NCBI GenBank assembly: GCA_963701205.1
Contig: OY969575.1
Location: 2,108,001-2,172,000, forward strand
Direction of reading: 5' to 3'
DNA length: 64,000 bases
Source: JALZKA01 sp963701205
GTDB taxonomy: Bacteria > Actinomycetota > Thermoleophilia > Solirubrobacterales > 70-9
Both the position numbers and the translations under genes were made by a program. The notes below the pieces were generated by a model. The model saw nothing but the letters and a program-made list of their open reading frames with translations, was not told the DNA's origin and made no database searches. Below are positions 1 to 8,649 of this stretch, piece after piece (the stretch's first letter is position 1; the number at the start of each line of letters is the position of its first letter).

Positions 1-233
1 CCGGCGGCGCCACGGCATTTGGCGACTATGTGGTTGGGTCAAATCACGTCCTGCCGACGGCGGGGCGTGCTGCATTCTCGGGTCCGCTTGGAGCCCGCAC
101 CTTCATGCGGCGAACATCAGTCGTTTCGCTGGGCAACGAGAGTGCGGCGGCGTTGGCTCCCGCGGTCGAGGCCATTGCCCAGGCCGAAGGCCTACCGGTG
201 CACGGTGAGTCTGCAAGCCACCGTGCCGAGTGA
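1..233 (+). CDS. hisD: Histidinol dehydrogenase, 3' end only
   Basis: HisD oxidises L-histidinol to L-histidine in two NAD-dependent steps, the last two of the pathway. Only the C-terminal part is present; the frame is open from base 3 and ends at TGA 231-233. The visible peptide GDYVVGSNHVLPT followed by RRTSVVSL matches the family's conserved C-terminal SNHVLPT block and the following beta-strand. It lies 35 bases upstream of hisB in the same direction, so it is the promoter-side part of the his cluster. hisC, which often separates hisD and hisB in actinobacteria, is not between them. Confidence 0.93.
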   Translation, partial: GGATAFGDYVVGSNHVLPTAGRAAFSGPLGARTFMRRTSVVSLGNESAAALAPAVEAIAQAEGLPVHGESASHRAE

Positions 234-268
234 GGAAAACGGCCGGTTTGAAGGTAACTTGAGCCCGG

Positions 269-859
269 ATGTCACGCACTGCCAAGATCGATCGCAAGAC
301 CGGCGAGACCGAGGTGAGCCTGGTGCTGGAGCTGGATGGTGGAGCCGTCAGCGCGGCAACCGGCGTCGGTTTCTTGGACCACATGCTGGATCTTCTGGGA
401 CGCCACGGCCGCTTCGGCATTGACGTCACGGCCAGTGGAGACCTGGAGACAGGGGCCCACCACACCGTCGAGGACGTGGGCATCGTGCTGGGCCAGGCAC
501 TCGACCAGGCGCTTGGTGATCGCGCCGGGATTCGCCGCTACGGAAGCGCCACGGTCCCTATGGACGAGGCGCTTGGCACGTGCGCGATCGATATTTCCGG
601 GCGGCCGTTGTGCATATTTGAGGCCGACCTGCCACCCGTCTCGATCGCCGGTTTCGATACGGAGCTGGCCGAGGAGTTTTTCCGTGCCGTCGCCAACAAC
701 GCGCGGATGACGCTTCACATCGGCGTCGCGCGTGGATCGAACGCGCATCACATGATCGAAGCGTGCTTCAAAGCCTTCGCGCGCGCACTTCGCGACGCGG
801 TCGCGATCGACCCGAGCGAAACCGGAGTGCCGTCAACGAAGGGCACGCTTACCGGGTAA
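269..859 (+). CDS. hisB: Imidazoleglycerol-phosphate dehydratase
   Basis: HisB dehydrates imidazole glycerol phosphate to imidazole acetol phosphate, step six of histidine synthesis, using two Mn ions. The 196-residue length is that of the monofunctional enzyme, with no phosphatase domain. Metal-ligand blocks are visible: GFLDHMLDLLGRHG near residue 34, HHTVEDVG near 64 and NAHHMIEACFKAFARAL near 160, plus the family's two-fold repeat. The ATG at 269 gives the expected N-terminus (RTAKIDRKTGETE). It follows hisD closely and precedes hisH by 31 bases, so it is probably cotranscribed with both. Confidence 0.97.
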   Translation: MSRTAKIDRKTGETEVSLVLELDGGAVSAATGVGFLDHMLDLLGRHGRFGIDVTASGDLETGAHHTVEDVGIVLGQALDQALGDRAGIRRYGSATVPMDEALGTCAIDISGRPLCIFEADLPPVSIAGFDTELAEEFFRAVANNARMTLHIGVARGSNAHHMIEACFKAFARALRDAVAIDPSETGVPSTKGTLTG

Positions 860-890
860 CTCCGGCCGTTCGCGGGTACGCTGACTCCCG

Positions 891-1529
891 ATGAGCCACG
901 TCGCGATCCTTGACTACGGAATGGGCAATCTGCGCTCCGTCGAGAAGGCTCTCGAGCGGGTTGGTCAATCTGCCGTTCTGACCGACGACCATGCCGTCGC
1001 TCGCGCTGCAGATGGTGTGATCCTGCCGGGCGTTGGCGCGTTTCCCACCGCGATGCAGCAGGTTCGCGAGCGGGGACTCGACGAACTGGTGACCGACCTC
1101 GCGCGGTCGGGCGCCCCCATCCTTGGAATTTGCCTGGGCATGCAGCTGATCTTTGATTCCACAACCGAGCTGGGCGGGTCCGAAGGGATCGGGCTGATCG
1201 CGGGTCCCGTGTCGGAGCTCGACGCCGCCGGCCAGAAGGTCCCGCACATTGGCTGGTCGCCGGTGTCCTGGGACAAGGATTCACCGTTGACGACCGGAAT
1301 CGCGGAGGGCGAGCCGTTTTACTTCGTTCACTCCTTCGCGCCGCGGCCGGCCGCAGCCGACGACGTGCTGGGGAGCGCGTCATATGGCGCGAGTTTTCCT
1401 GCCGCGGTCGAACGCGGCAACGTCTATGGCGTCCAGTTTCACCCGGAGAAGTCGAGCGCGGCAGGGCTGCGCCTGCTGCGTAATTTCGCGGCGATTTGCA
1501 CCGCCGCGACACCGTCAACCGTCGCGTGA
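891..1529 (+). CDS. hisH: Imidazole glycerol phosphate synthase, glutaminase subunit
   Basis: HisH hydrolyses glutamine and channels ammonia to HisF, which makes imidazole glycerol phosphate and AICAR. The protein has 212 residues and is a class I glutamine amidotransferase. The nucleophile is Cys81 in GICLGMQ; the other triad residues are His184 and Glu186 in VQFHPEKS. Its stop overlaps the likely GTG start of hisA (GTGA at 1526-1529), which implies translational coupling. Its partner hisF lies two genes downstream. Confidence 0.97.
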   Translation: MSHVAILDYGMGNLRSVEKALERVGQSAVLTDDHAVARAADGVILPGVGAFPTAMQQVRERGLDELVTDLARSGAPILGICLGMQLIFDSTTELGGSEGIGLIAGPVSELDAAGQKVPHIGWSPVSWDKDSPLTTGIAEGEPFYFVHSFAPRPAAADDVLGSASYGASFPAAVERGNVYGVQFHPEKSSAAGLRLLRNFAAICTAATPSTVA

Positions 1530-2257
1530 TCCTCTATCCCGCGATCGATATTCGCGACGGCCACGCGGTGCGCCTGATGCAGGGCGATTACGCACGCGAG
1601 ACCGCCTACGACGCCGACCCCCTCGATGCTGCGGAGCGCTGGGTGGAAGGGGGCGCAAGCTGGCTTCATATCGTTGACCTGGACGGAGCGCGAACGGGCA
1701 CATCCACGAATCTCGCGCACCTCAAGCGGATCGCTGCTCAGGCCGGAGCGTCCGTGCAGTTTGGTGGCGGTCTGCGGACCCCGGCGGCTGTTGACGCAGC
1801 GCTTGAGGCCGGAGCCGAACGGGTGGTGATTGGGACCGCCGCGCTTCGCGATCCCCAATTTTTGGATGCAATGCTCGACGAGCACGGCGTGCGGATCGTC
1901 GTCGGCGTCGATGCGCGTGGCGGCATGGCGGCGACGGAGGGTTGGATCGAGACCTCCGACAGGCCCGCACCCGCGCTCGTGAGGGCGCTTGCGGACCGCG
2001 GCGCCAGCCGAATCGTCTTCACCCCAATCGAGGTGGACGGAACGATGGCTGGGCCGCCAATGGGGGTTCTGGAGACCGTGGCCGGTGGCCTTCCGGCCGA
2101 GCTGATCTACTCGGGCGGCGTCGGATCGCTGGCCGACCTGGAGGCGTTGGCGAGGCTCGATCTCCCAGCGCTCGGCGGCGCCATCGTGGGTAGGGCGCTC
2201 TATGAGGAACGATTCACCGTGGAGCAAGGCGTCAGAGCCCTGTCCGGCGAGCGCTAA
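1526..2257 (+). CDS. hisA: ProFAR isomerase
   Basis: HisA isomerises ProFAR to PRFAR, step four of histidine synthesis. It is a (beta/alpha)8 barrel of 243 residues. Seen are ILYPAIDIRDGHAVRLMQGDY at the N-terminus with the catalytic Asp, the phosphate-binding FGGGLRT, VVIGTAAL, and the second-half VGVDARGG with another conserved Asp. I chose GTG 1526 because VILYPAID is the family N-terminus and the codon overlaps the hisH stop; an in-frame ATG at 1496 would add ten unrelated residues. In some actinobacteria this enzyme also acts in tryptophan synthesis (PriA); I cannot tell which applies here. Confidence 0.95.
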   Translation: MILYPAIDIRDGHAVRLMQGDYARETAYDADPLDAAERWVEGGASWLHIVDLDGARTGTSTNLAHLKRIAAQAGASVQFGGGLRTPAAVDAALEAGAERVVIGTAALRDPQFLDAMLDEHGVRIVVGVDARGGMAATEGWIETSDRPAPALVRALADRGASRIVFTPIEVDGTMAGPPMGVLETVAGGLPAELIYSGGVGSLADLEALARLDLPALGGAIVGRALYEERFTVEQGVRALSGER

Positions 2258-2266
2258 CCTGACCGG

Positions 2267-2512
2267 ATGCCCGGGCCAACACCACTCGTCACCGTCGCGC
2301 GGCGGATTCCCTGGCGGCGGGTGATTTTTGCGGCGACGCTGGCCTACCGCAAGGGCACGGGCGCGTATAACGGCTTGTCTGACAGCGAGCGCAAGCGCTT
2401 CGGCGACCTCATCAAGAAGTCACAGGGCCGGCCGTCGAACCTGACCCAGCGCGAGCGTGACCGGATTCGCGAGCTTGCGGGCAAGGCGCTTGACGCAGCC
2501 CGCAAGGCCTAG
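2267..2512 (+). CDS. Small basic protein inside the his cluster
   Basis: This is an 81-residue basic protein of unknown function between hisA (9 bases upstream) and hisF (21 bases downstream), in the same direction. It has a short N-terminal hydrophobic patch (RRVIFAATLAY) and then a Lys/Arg-rich part, probably helical, containing LSDSERKRFGDLIKKSQGR and LTQRERDRIREL. No enzyme motif or metal site is visible. Codon use resembles its neighbours and the spacing fits an operon gene. I do not assign a function; position alone suggests cotranscription with histidine synthesis. Confidence 0.7.
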   Translation: MPGPTPLVTVARRIPWRRVIFAATLAYRKGTGAYNGLSDSERKRFGDLIKKSQGRPSNLTQRERDRIRELAGKALDAARKA

Positions 2513-2533
2513 GCGTAGCGAGACCCGTTCACG

Positions 2534-3310
2534 ATGGCGCTAAAACGCGTGATCCCGTGTCTCGACGTGGACCGGGGACGCGTAGTCAAGGGCACAAACT
2601 TTGTGGCGATCCGGGACGCCGGCGATCCGGTTGAACTCGCCGAACGCTATGACGCCGAGGGCGCCGATGAGTTGGTCTTCCTTGACATCACGGCCTCACA
2701 CGAGGAGCGCGACACGATCGTCGAGTTGGCCCGCCGTACTGCCGACAACGTCTTCATTCCGTTCACGATCGGCGGTGGCATCCGGTCGGTGGCCGATGCC
2801 CAGGCCGTCCTGGACGCCGGAGCCGACAAGGTGTCGATCAACTCATCCGCGTTGACCCGGCCCGACCTGATCGGCGAGCTGGCCGAGGTTTTCGGCTCGC
2901 AGTGCGTTGTCATCGCCATCGACGCCAAACGCGACCCGGCCGGCAGCGGGGATCCCCGCTGGGACGTCTACGTTGCCGGCGGACGCACGCGAATTGGGGA
3001 CCGCGAAGCCGTTGCTTGGGCACGGGAGGCCGCCGAGCGTGGGGCGGGGGAGGTCCTGCTGACAAGCATGGACCGCGATGGGACCAGCGACGGGTACGAA
3101 TTGGAATTAACCAAGGCCGTTGCCGAAGCCGTAACGATTCCCGTGATTGCATCGGGTGGCGCCGGCAAGCTTGAGCATCTCGCCGAGGCGATCTCGGAGG
3201 GTGGCGCCGACGCTGTCCTTTGCGCGTCGATCTTCCACTACGGAAGCCACACCGTGGGCGAGGCCAAGGCGCATCTCGCTGCTGCCGGAATCCCGGTTCG
3301 GTTGCGATAG
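2534..3310 (+). CDS. hisF: Imidazole glycerol phosphate synthase, cyclase subunit
   Basis: HisF accepts ammonia from HisH and converts PRFAR to imidazole glycerol phosphate plus AICAR. It has 258 residues and the (beta/alpha)8 fold. Catalytic Asp11 (VIPCLDVD) and Asp130 (VIAIDAKRD) are both present, as are the phosphate sites FTIGGGIRS and IASGGAGK. The ATG at 2534 gives the standard MALKRVIPCLDVD start. It is the last gene of the run: the next gene is convergent and its stop lies only 8 bases away, so there is no room for a large terminator. Confidence 0.97.
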   Translation: MALKRVIPCLDVDRGRVVKGTNFVAIRDAGDPVELAERYDAEGADELVFLDITASHEERDTIVELARRTADNVFIPFTIGGGIRSVADAQAVLDAGADKVSINSSALTRPDLIGELAEVFGSQCVVIAIDAKRDPAGSGDPRWDVYVAGGRTRIGDREAVAWAREAAERGAGEVLLTSMDRDGTSDGYELELTKAVAEAVTIPVIASGGAGKLEHLAEAISEGGADAVLCASIFHYGSHTVGEAKAHLAAAGIPVRLR

Positions 3311-3318
3311 GCGCAGCG

Positions 3319-4710
3319 CTATTTGCGCTTGCCCCGCTTGGCCGCGGCCTCCTGCTTGCGCTTTGCCTGCCGCTGACGCTTGATCTTTGCCTCCTCGGAG
3401 CGTTTGGCTTCCTGCTTGCGCCTGGCCTTGGGCGTCAGCGGGCGAAAGGCCCGGAGGTTGGAGTAGCCCGTCAGGTACAGGCGACGCCCGTCGGTGATCG
3501 CCGGGTTGTACTCCCCGATCTCGTGCTCGAAGACCCGCTTGCCGGTGGTGGTGTCAAGACCGATTGTCCCCACCGAATCGCCGATGACGGACGCGTAGAA
3601 GACCTGACCGATCACGGTGCCGGCGCCGCTGACATCCCCGCCCGCCGCCTGGGTCCATCGGGTGGCCCCCGTCTTGGCATCGAGCGCATAGACGTTGCCG
3701 TCGAGCGAGCCGATGTAGACCGTCGGATCCGAGCCCTTCGGGTCGGCGACAGCTGGTCCCGAATAGACCTCCGCGCCGGTCGATTTGGACCACGCGATCG
3801 CGCCCGTCTCCTGGTCGAGGCTGTAGACGCGCGAGTCGAGCGAGCCAAAGTACACCCGTCCGTATGCCACCGTGGGGGTGGAGTAGATGCCACCACCGCG
3901 GGCAAAGCTGCCGCCGATGGTCAGTGTCCGCCATTCTTGGCGCCCGGAATCGGCGTCGATGGCGACCACCTCACCTGCGTAATTGCCGGCGTAGACGGTC
4001 CCGCCCTGAAGCGCCAGGGCGCCCTTGACGGCGCCCTGAGTTTCGAGCCGCCAGCGAATCTTGCCCGTGCGGGCATCGAGGGCAAAAATCGTGCCGCATT
4101 CGCAGCCGAAGATCACGAGCCTGTTGTGGTAGATCACGGGCGACGATTCGCTGCGTCCCGGCAGTGGCGTGCGCCACAGCACCTTGCCGTCACTTGCACG
4201 CAGTGCAACCGCCTGGCCCGGCGCGAGGTTCGTCGCGAAGAGCCGGCCGCGGCTATACGCGGGGGACGTCGCGTTTAGCGTGCCGATCTTGTTTTTCCAC
4301 AGGATCTTGCCCTTCTGGCTGTCGATGGCGTAAAAGCGGGCATCGATGTCCATTACGTAGATGACGTCGTCAACGATGATGGGCGAGAACTCGAGCAACT
4401 TGCCGAACTGAATCGACCAGTCCGAGCCACGAAACGGCGGCTTGACGTACCGCGACGGGAAGTGCCGTGTCCGCGCATCGTTTAGGCCGTACGTCGGCCA
4501 GTTCACCGTCAGGTCCTTCGGCTTGCGGTCCTGCTTCTCGCGCAACTGGCCGGGGTCGAAATCGACGCCTGGGTTCGAGACGTCGGGCGGACGCTTCAGC
4601 ACGTTGTAGCCGATCACCGCCCCGCCGACCAAAAGCGCCGCAAGACCCACGGCGATTGCCAGTCGGCGACGCCCACTCCACGAGTTCCAGATTTCGAACA
4701 CACGGCTCAT
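3319..4710 (-). CDS. Membrane-anchored PQQ-type beta-propeller protein
   Basis: This is a 463-residue protein with a short cytoplasmic N-terminus, one membrane segment (LAIAVGLAALLVGGAVIGY) and an outer domain of repeated propeller blades. The blades recur as variants of VYVGSLDGNVYALDAKTGATRW, typical of the PQQ/BamB-like fold. No dehydrogenase catalytic site is evident, so a scaffold or binding role is more likely than an enzyme. The last 35 or so residues are a Lys/Arg/Glu-rich tail (KRKQEAAAKRGKRK). The start at 4710 gives MSRVFEIW; another ATG at 4722 is only 5 bases from the divergent GTG at 4728. Confidence 0.75.
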   Translation of the reverse strand: MSRVFEIWNSWSGRRRLAIAVGLAALLVGGAVIGYNVLKRPPDVSNPGVDFDPGQLREKQDRKPKDLTVNWPTYGLNDARTRHFPSRYVKPPFRGSDWSIQFGKLLEFSPIIVDDVIYVMDIDARFYAIDSQKGKILWKNKIGTLNATSPAYSRGRLFATNLAPGQAVALRASDGKVLWRTPLPGRSESSPVIYHNRLVIFGCECGTIFALDARTGKIRWRLETQGAVKGALALQGGTVYAGNYAGEVVAIDADSGRQEWRTLTIGGSFARGGGIYSTPTVAYGRVYFGSLDSRVYSLDQETGAIAWSKSTGAEVYSGPAVADPKGSDPTVYIGSLDGNVYALDAKTGATRWTQAAGGDVSGAGTVIGQVFYASVIGDSVGTIGLDTTTGKRVFEHEIGEYNPAITDGRRLYLTGYSNLRAFRPLTPKARRKQEAKRSEEAKIKRQRQAKRKQEAAAKRGKRK

Positions 4711-4742
4711 GCGAGGATTCATCGTAGGTGACGGACACGACC

Positions 4743-5858
4743 ATGATTTCCGAGCGCGAGCTGCGATCGCGTATTGACGGCCTGGATGCAATCCGGGCCC
4801 TTCGGGCTGCCACGGACACTGAGCGGACGTACCTCGTTGGCGGTGCCGTGCGTGATCTCTTGCTTGGCAAATCCGCTCCCGACGATCTCGACATCGCCGT
4901 GGACGGGCACGTCGATGCATTGGCGGCGCGTCTTGGCGAACCCGAGGCCACGCACGAGCGCTTCGGAACGGCTTCGGTGCAGTTGGGGAAGACCCGGATC
5001 GATCTGGCTCAAACCAGGACTGAGACCTACGCCGGGCCGGGCTCGCTGCCCACTGTCACTCCAGCTGGAATCGAGGCAGACCTCGGTCGCCGAGACTTCA
5101 CGGTCAACGCGCTCGCGCTGCCCCTTGCCGCCGACGGATCGTTGCTCGATCCGCACGCAGGACGCGACGACCTTGCCGCGGGCTTGCTCCGCGTTCTTCA
5201 TCCGGGATCATTTCGCGACGACCCGACCCGTGTCCTGCGTGCCGCGCGCTATTCGGCCCGCCTGGAGTTTGAACTGGACCCCGCCACGCGTGGGTTGATT
5301 GGTGCCGTGGATCTGCAAACGGTCTCCGCCGACCGAGTGCGGGGCGAGTTGACCCGAATCGCGCAGGAGCCAACCGCCGACGTTGCGATCGAGCTGCTCG
5401 CCGAGTGGGGGCTGCCCGGATTCGCCGCGGACGCTGGCCGCCGGGTCCGCTCGGGCCTGGCCCTTCTCGAGGATCCGAGCTGGGCGGCGCTTGCCACGCG
5501 ACCGCAGGTTCTCCTCGCCTCCGTCTCCGCGGGTTCCGCGCTGACCGAACGTGTGGCGAAACTCGCGACCGCACGCCCCGACCGGGCGTCGGAGGCGATC
5601 GACATCGCGGGGAACCACGACGGAATCGAGCTTGTGCTCGCTCGTGCCGCCGGGGCTGCCTGGCTCGATCGATACGTGGCCGAGTGGTCTCGGGTCCGAT
5701 TGGAGATCTCTGGCGACGACCTGCTTGCCGCCGGCGTGGGCCAGGGGCCTGCCGTTGGCCATGCGCTCAGGGCGACACTGATCGCAAAGGTCGATGGCGA
5801 GCTAGGTGGCCGCTCCGAGGAGCTGGCTTTTGCCCTCCGCGCGGCCGCGGACCTCTAG
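4743..5858 (+). CDS. tRNA nucleotidyltransferase / poly(A) polymerase family protein
   Basis: The class II polymerase-beta-type head domain is clear: YLVGGAVRDLLLG, then DDLDIAVDG with the metal-binding DxD, then RRDFTVNALA and the arm motif DDPTRVLRAARYSARLEF. Such proteins add CCA to tRNA 3' ends or polyadenylate RNA. The C-terminal part is divergent and I see no HD phosphohydrolase motif. Start 4743 is preceded by AGGTGA; an upstream in-frame GTG at 4728 is possible. It is divergent from the propeller gene and upstream of pgeF by about 10 bases. CCA-adding is the likelier role, but I cannot separate it from poly(A) polymerase by sequence alone. Confidence 0.82.
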   Translation: MISERELRSRIDGLDAIRALRAATDTERTYLVGGAVRDLLLGKSAPDDLDIAVDGHVDALAARLGEPEATHERFGTASVQLGKTRIDLAQTRTETYAGPGSLPTVTPAGIEADLGRRDFTVNALALPLAADGSLLDPHAGRDDLAAGLLRVLHPGSFRDDPTRVLRAARYSARLEFELDPATRGLIGAVDLQTVSADRVRGELTRIAQEPTADVAIELLAEWGLPGFAADAGRRVRSGLALLEDPSWAALATRPQVLLASVSAGSALTERVAKLATARPDRASEAIDIAGNHDGIELVLARAAGAAWLDRYVAEWSRVRLEISGDDLLAAGVGQGPAVGHALRATLIAKVDGELGGRSEELAFALRAAADL

Positions 5859-5868
5859 CCTGCCGGCA

Positions 5869-6612
5869 ATGGATTGGCGCGAGTCAAATGGGCTGCGCTG
5901 GCTGACCAGCGATTTGGGCCCCGCCCGGGCAGTGTTCTCGACCAGGCAAGGTGGAGTCAGCTCCGGCCAGTACGCGGCTCTGAACCTCGGGTTCACCACC
6001 GACGACGAGCCCCAGGCAGTGCGCGAGAACAGGGCCCGGCTCGCCCTCGCCCTCGCCCTCGATCCGGCCGATGTGGTGGCTGGATTTCAGGTTCATGGCT
6101 CGACGGTGTGCCGACACGATGCTCGCCTCGACGGCGCCCCATATCTGAACCCGCCACGAGAAAGGCTTGAAGCCGACGGGCACACCACGGCAATTCCGGG
6201 GCTGGCGCCGATGGTGGTCGTGGCCGATTGCCTGCCGGTCGCGCTGAGCGGTCCCGGCGGGGTTGCAATGCTCCACTGCGGCTGGCGCGGCCTCGCCGCC
6301 GGGATCATCGGACGGGGGGTCGAAGCGACGAAGGCCGAGGCGGCGGCGATCGGTCCCGGGATCGGGCAGTGCTGCTACGAAGTTGGCCCTGACGTCCTTG
6401 AGGCCATTGATCCCGGTTCCGCTGCGGTTGTCGATGGCGGCATGCTCGACCTCGCGGAGGTGGCCGCCCAGCAGCTTCTGTCAGCCGGGGTCACAGCAAT
6501 CGAGCGAGCGGAGTTGTGCACCCACTGCAACCCGGAGCTGTTCTTTTCCCATCGCCGCGACGGCGGCGTAACGGGACGACAAGCGGGCCTGGTGTTCTCA
6601 TGGCCGAATTGA
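5869..6612 (+). CDS. pgeF: Multicopper/purine nucleoside phosphorylase family protein (PgeF/YfiH)
   Basis: This is a 247-residue member of the YfiH/PgeF family, described as peptidoglycan-editing factor and as a purine nucleoside phosphorylase. The family blocks are present: STRQGGVSSGQYAALNLGF, VADCLPVAL, LHCGWRGLAAGI (HAGWRG in most members), GIGQCCYEVG and CTHCNPELFFSHRRDG. The start at 5869 places MDWRESNG right after the upstream gene. Its 3' end overlaps the start of yggS by 13 bases, and this pgeF-yggS-sepF order is usual in Gram-positive division clusters. Confidence 0.92.
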   Translation: MDWRESNGLRWLTSDLGPARAVFSTRQGGVSSGQYAALNLGFTTDDEPQAVRENRARLALALALDPADVVAGFQVHGSTVCRHDARLDGAPYLNPPRERLEADGHTTAIPGLAPMVVVADCLPVALSGPGGVAMLHCGWRGLAAGIIGRGVEATKAEAAAIGPGIGQCCYEVGPDVLEAIDPGSAAVVDGGMLDLAEVAAQQLLSAGVTAIERAELCTHCNPELFFSHRRDGGVTGRQAGLVFSWPN

Positions 6613-7247
6613 TCCGTGGGATCGACCCCGAGGTCGTCAGATCGAACCTCGATCGCGTCAAGGCCGCGGCGGGAGACGGAGTCCGGGTCCTCGCGGCAAC
6701 GAAGTACGTGGCCACGAGCGAGATGGCCACGTTGGCCGAAGCCGGGGTCGCGCTCGTCGGCGAGAACCGCCTACAGGACCTGATTGCCAAGCAGGATCTT
6801 CACCGCGACGCCTTCGAGTGGCATTTCATCGGCGCGCTGCAGAGCCGCAAACTCCAGCAGATCGCTGCGCGGGTTGACCTGATCCACTCGCTTGCCAGCG
6901 ATTCTGCGCTGCGACGCGCTGCGACAGCGGCACCTGCGCAGACCAAGACTCTTATCCAAGTGAACGTTGCCGACGAAGAAGGCAAGGCTGGAATCGCGCC
7001 CGCCGATCTGGGCGATTTCATCGCCAGGTGCCCGCTCGAGGTGACCGGCCTGATGACGATGCCACCGCTTGCGCCCGACCCGGAGGCGTCCCGCCCGCAC
7101 TTCGCGAGGCTCGCCGCGTTGGCCGCCGAACACGGTTTGACGGAGCTCTCAATGGGCACCTCGCAGGACTGGAAAGTGGCCGTTTCGGAGGGGGCTACGA
7201 TCATTCGCCTCGGCTCAGAGCTGTTCAAGCGGCCGGACGGGGCATAA
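6600..7247 (+). CDS. yggS: PLP homeostasis protein YggS/PROSC
   Basis: YggS binds pyridoxal phosphate and buffers its cellular level; it has no firm enzymatic activity. The protein has 215 residues in an alanine-racemase-like barrel. The PLP lysine is in VLAATKYV, and VGENRLQD, WHFIGALQSRK, GLMTMPPLAPD and LSMGTSQDWKVAVSEGATIIRLGSELF are all recognisable. Start ATG 6600 overlaps the pgeF stop. It precedes sepF, a neighbour pairing common in actinobacteria and Firmicutes. Confidence 0.94.
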   Translation: MAELIRGIDPEVVRSNLDRVKAAAGDGVRVLAATKYVATSEMATLAEAGVALVGENRLQDLIAKQDLHRDAFEWHFIGALQSRKLQQIAARVDLIHSLASDSALRRAATAAPAQTKTLIQVNVADEEGKAGIAPADLGDFIARCPLEVTGLMTMPPLAPDPEASRPHFARLAALAAEHGLTELSMGTSQDWKVAVSEGATIIRLGSELFKRPDGA

Positions 7248-7305
7248 TTCCCAGAACAGGGTCTGCGAAGGAATCGTGATCCCGGACGCGAAGAAACGGC
7301 ACTGA

Positions 7306-7851
7306 ATGGCACTTCGAGATACATGGCACCGCGCCCTCGTCTACTTCGGCCTTGCCGAGGACCACGAATACCACGACTCCGATCTTTACGAGCCCGAGAC
7401 GGGCACGCACGGAACGGCGACGACGAGCTACGAGGCGGCACCTCGCCCTGCTCCCGTCAGCCGCCTTGGCGATCGCCGCCGGCGCCAGGACGAGATCGAC
7501 GATATTTTTGCCGACGACGACCCCGCTCCGCGGAGCCGGCCGCTCCGACCGGTTGCCAACGGCGGTGGCGCCGACGTCCGCGTTCACCTCGTCAACCCGA
7601 CCAGTTTCAACGACGCGCAAGAAATTGCCGATCGCTTCAAGAACGACGTGCCGGTCATCCTGAACCTGCAGACGACCGAGTCGGAGTTGGCCAAGCGCCT
7701 GATCGACTTCGCGTCCGGCCTCACCTATGCCCTTGACGGCGGAATGCAGAAGGTTGCTGAGAAGACCTTCATGCTGACCCCACGTAACGTTGAGGTCTCG
7801 GCCGAGCAGACGGCTCAACTCGTCGAAAAGGGCTTCTTCAACCAGTCCTGA
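7306..7851 (+). CDS. sepF: Cell division protein SepF
   Basis: SepF tethers FtsZ filaments to the membrane and is essential for division in actinobacteria that lack FtsA and ZipA. The 181-residue protein starts with an amphipathic segment (MALRDTWHRALVYFGLAED) that fits membrane binding. An acidic, disordered linker rich in Asp/Arg/Pro follows (about residues 20-85), then the C-terminal SepF fold with DAQEIADRFKNDVPVILNLQ, KRLIDFASGLTYALDGGMQKV and FMLTPRNVEVS. It sits 58 bases after yggS and before proC and yggT. Confidence 0.96.
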   Translation: MALRDTWHRALVYFGLAEDHEYHDSDLYEPETGTHGTATTSYEAAPRPAPVSRLGDRRRRQDEIDDIFADDDPAPRSRPLRPVANGGGADVRVHLVNPTSFNDAQEIADRFKNDVPVILNLQTTESELAKRLIDFASGLTYALDGGMQKVAEKTFMLTPRNVEVSAEQTAQLVEKGFFNQS

Positions 7852-7884
7852 TCGGTCCCCTTGGCCCCGACTATCCTTGCGCCG

Positions 7885-8649
7885 ATGAAGGTCGGCTTTG
7901 CTGGAGCGGGAAACATGGCATCCGCAATGGCCCGCGGATGGGCGCGCACGTCCTCGCCTCCCGCCATGCTCTTTTGCGACCTCGACCCTGAGCGTGCCGA
8001 GACGCTGGCCCGCGACACGGGTGGCGAGACAAGGGCAGATCTCCGCAGCCTCCGCGACGACTGCGACGTATTGCTGCTTGCTGTCAAACCAGCTGCATTG
8101 GAGTCGGTTGCAGCCGAGCTTGCCGGGGTCGCTCCGGCGCTGCTCTCCGTGGTGGCGGCAACCACCCTTGCCGACCTTGATCGCGTATTCCCAGGCGTTC
8201 CGGCCCTCCGGGTCATGCCAAACCAACCGGTGGAAGTGGGGCGGGGGGTCCTGTGCTTCGCCCGACCCGCGGACTTTCCCAGCGATCTAGGAGCGAGCCT
8301 CGTGGCCTTGCTGAACGTGCTGGGCACCCCGTTTGAGCTGCCCGAGGACAGGATCGACGCCGCGATGGCCGTCATGTCCTGCGCGCCGGCGTATGCGGCC
8401 ACGTTTGCCGAGGCGCTGGCGGACGCAGGTGCTCGCGACGGCCTCGAACCGGCGCTTGCGCTCGAACTCGTGGCCGGGACGCTTGAAGGGACCGCCGAGT
8501 TGCTTCGCGAACGGGACCCCGAATCAATCCGCCAGTCCGTTGCACCGCCGGGCGGAGCGACGGAGGCTGGCCTCAAGGCGCTTGCCGACAACGGCTTCGC
8601 AGCGGCGATCGCCGCTGCGGTCGAGGCGTCCCTGGAGCGCTACCGGTGA
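7885..8649 (+). CDS. proC: Pyrroline-5-carboxylate reductase
   Basis: ProC reduces 1-pyrroline-5-carboxylate to proline with NAD(P)H. The 254-residue protein begins with the Rossmann motif KVGFAGAGNMASAMARG, has AVKPAALESV and LRVMPNQPV in the middle, and the C-terminal signature GTLEGTAELLRE followed by SVAPPGGATEAGL. ATG 7885 places the Rossmann loop at the N-terminus as in the family; an earlier in-frame start at 7861 adds eight residues. The stop overlaps the yggT start (GTGA, 8646-8649). Confidence 0.94.
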   Translation: MKVGFAGAGNMASAMARGWARTSSPPAMLFCDLDPERAETLARDTGGETRADLRSLRDDCDVLLLAVKPAALESVAAELAGVAPALLSVVAATTLADLDRVFPGVPALRVMPNQPVEVGRGVLCFARPADFPSDLGASLVALLNVLGTPFELPEDRIDAAMAVMSCAPAYAATFAEALADAGARDGLEPALALELVAGTLEGTAELLRERDPESIRQSVAPPGGATEAGLKALADNGFAAAIAAAVEASLERYR

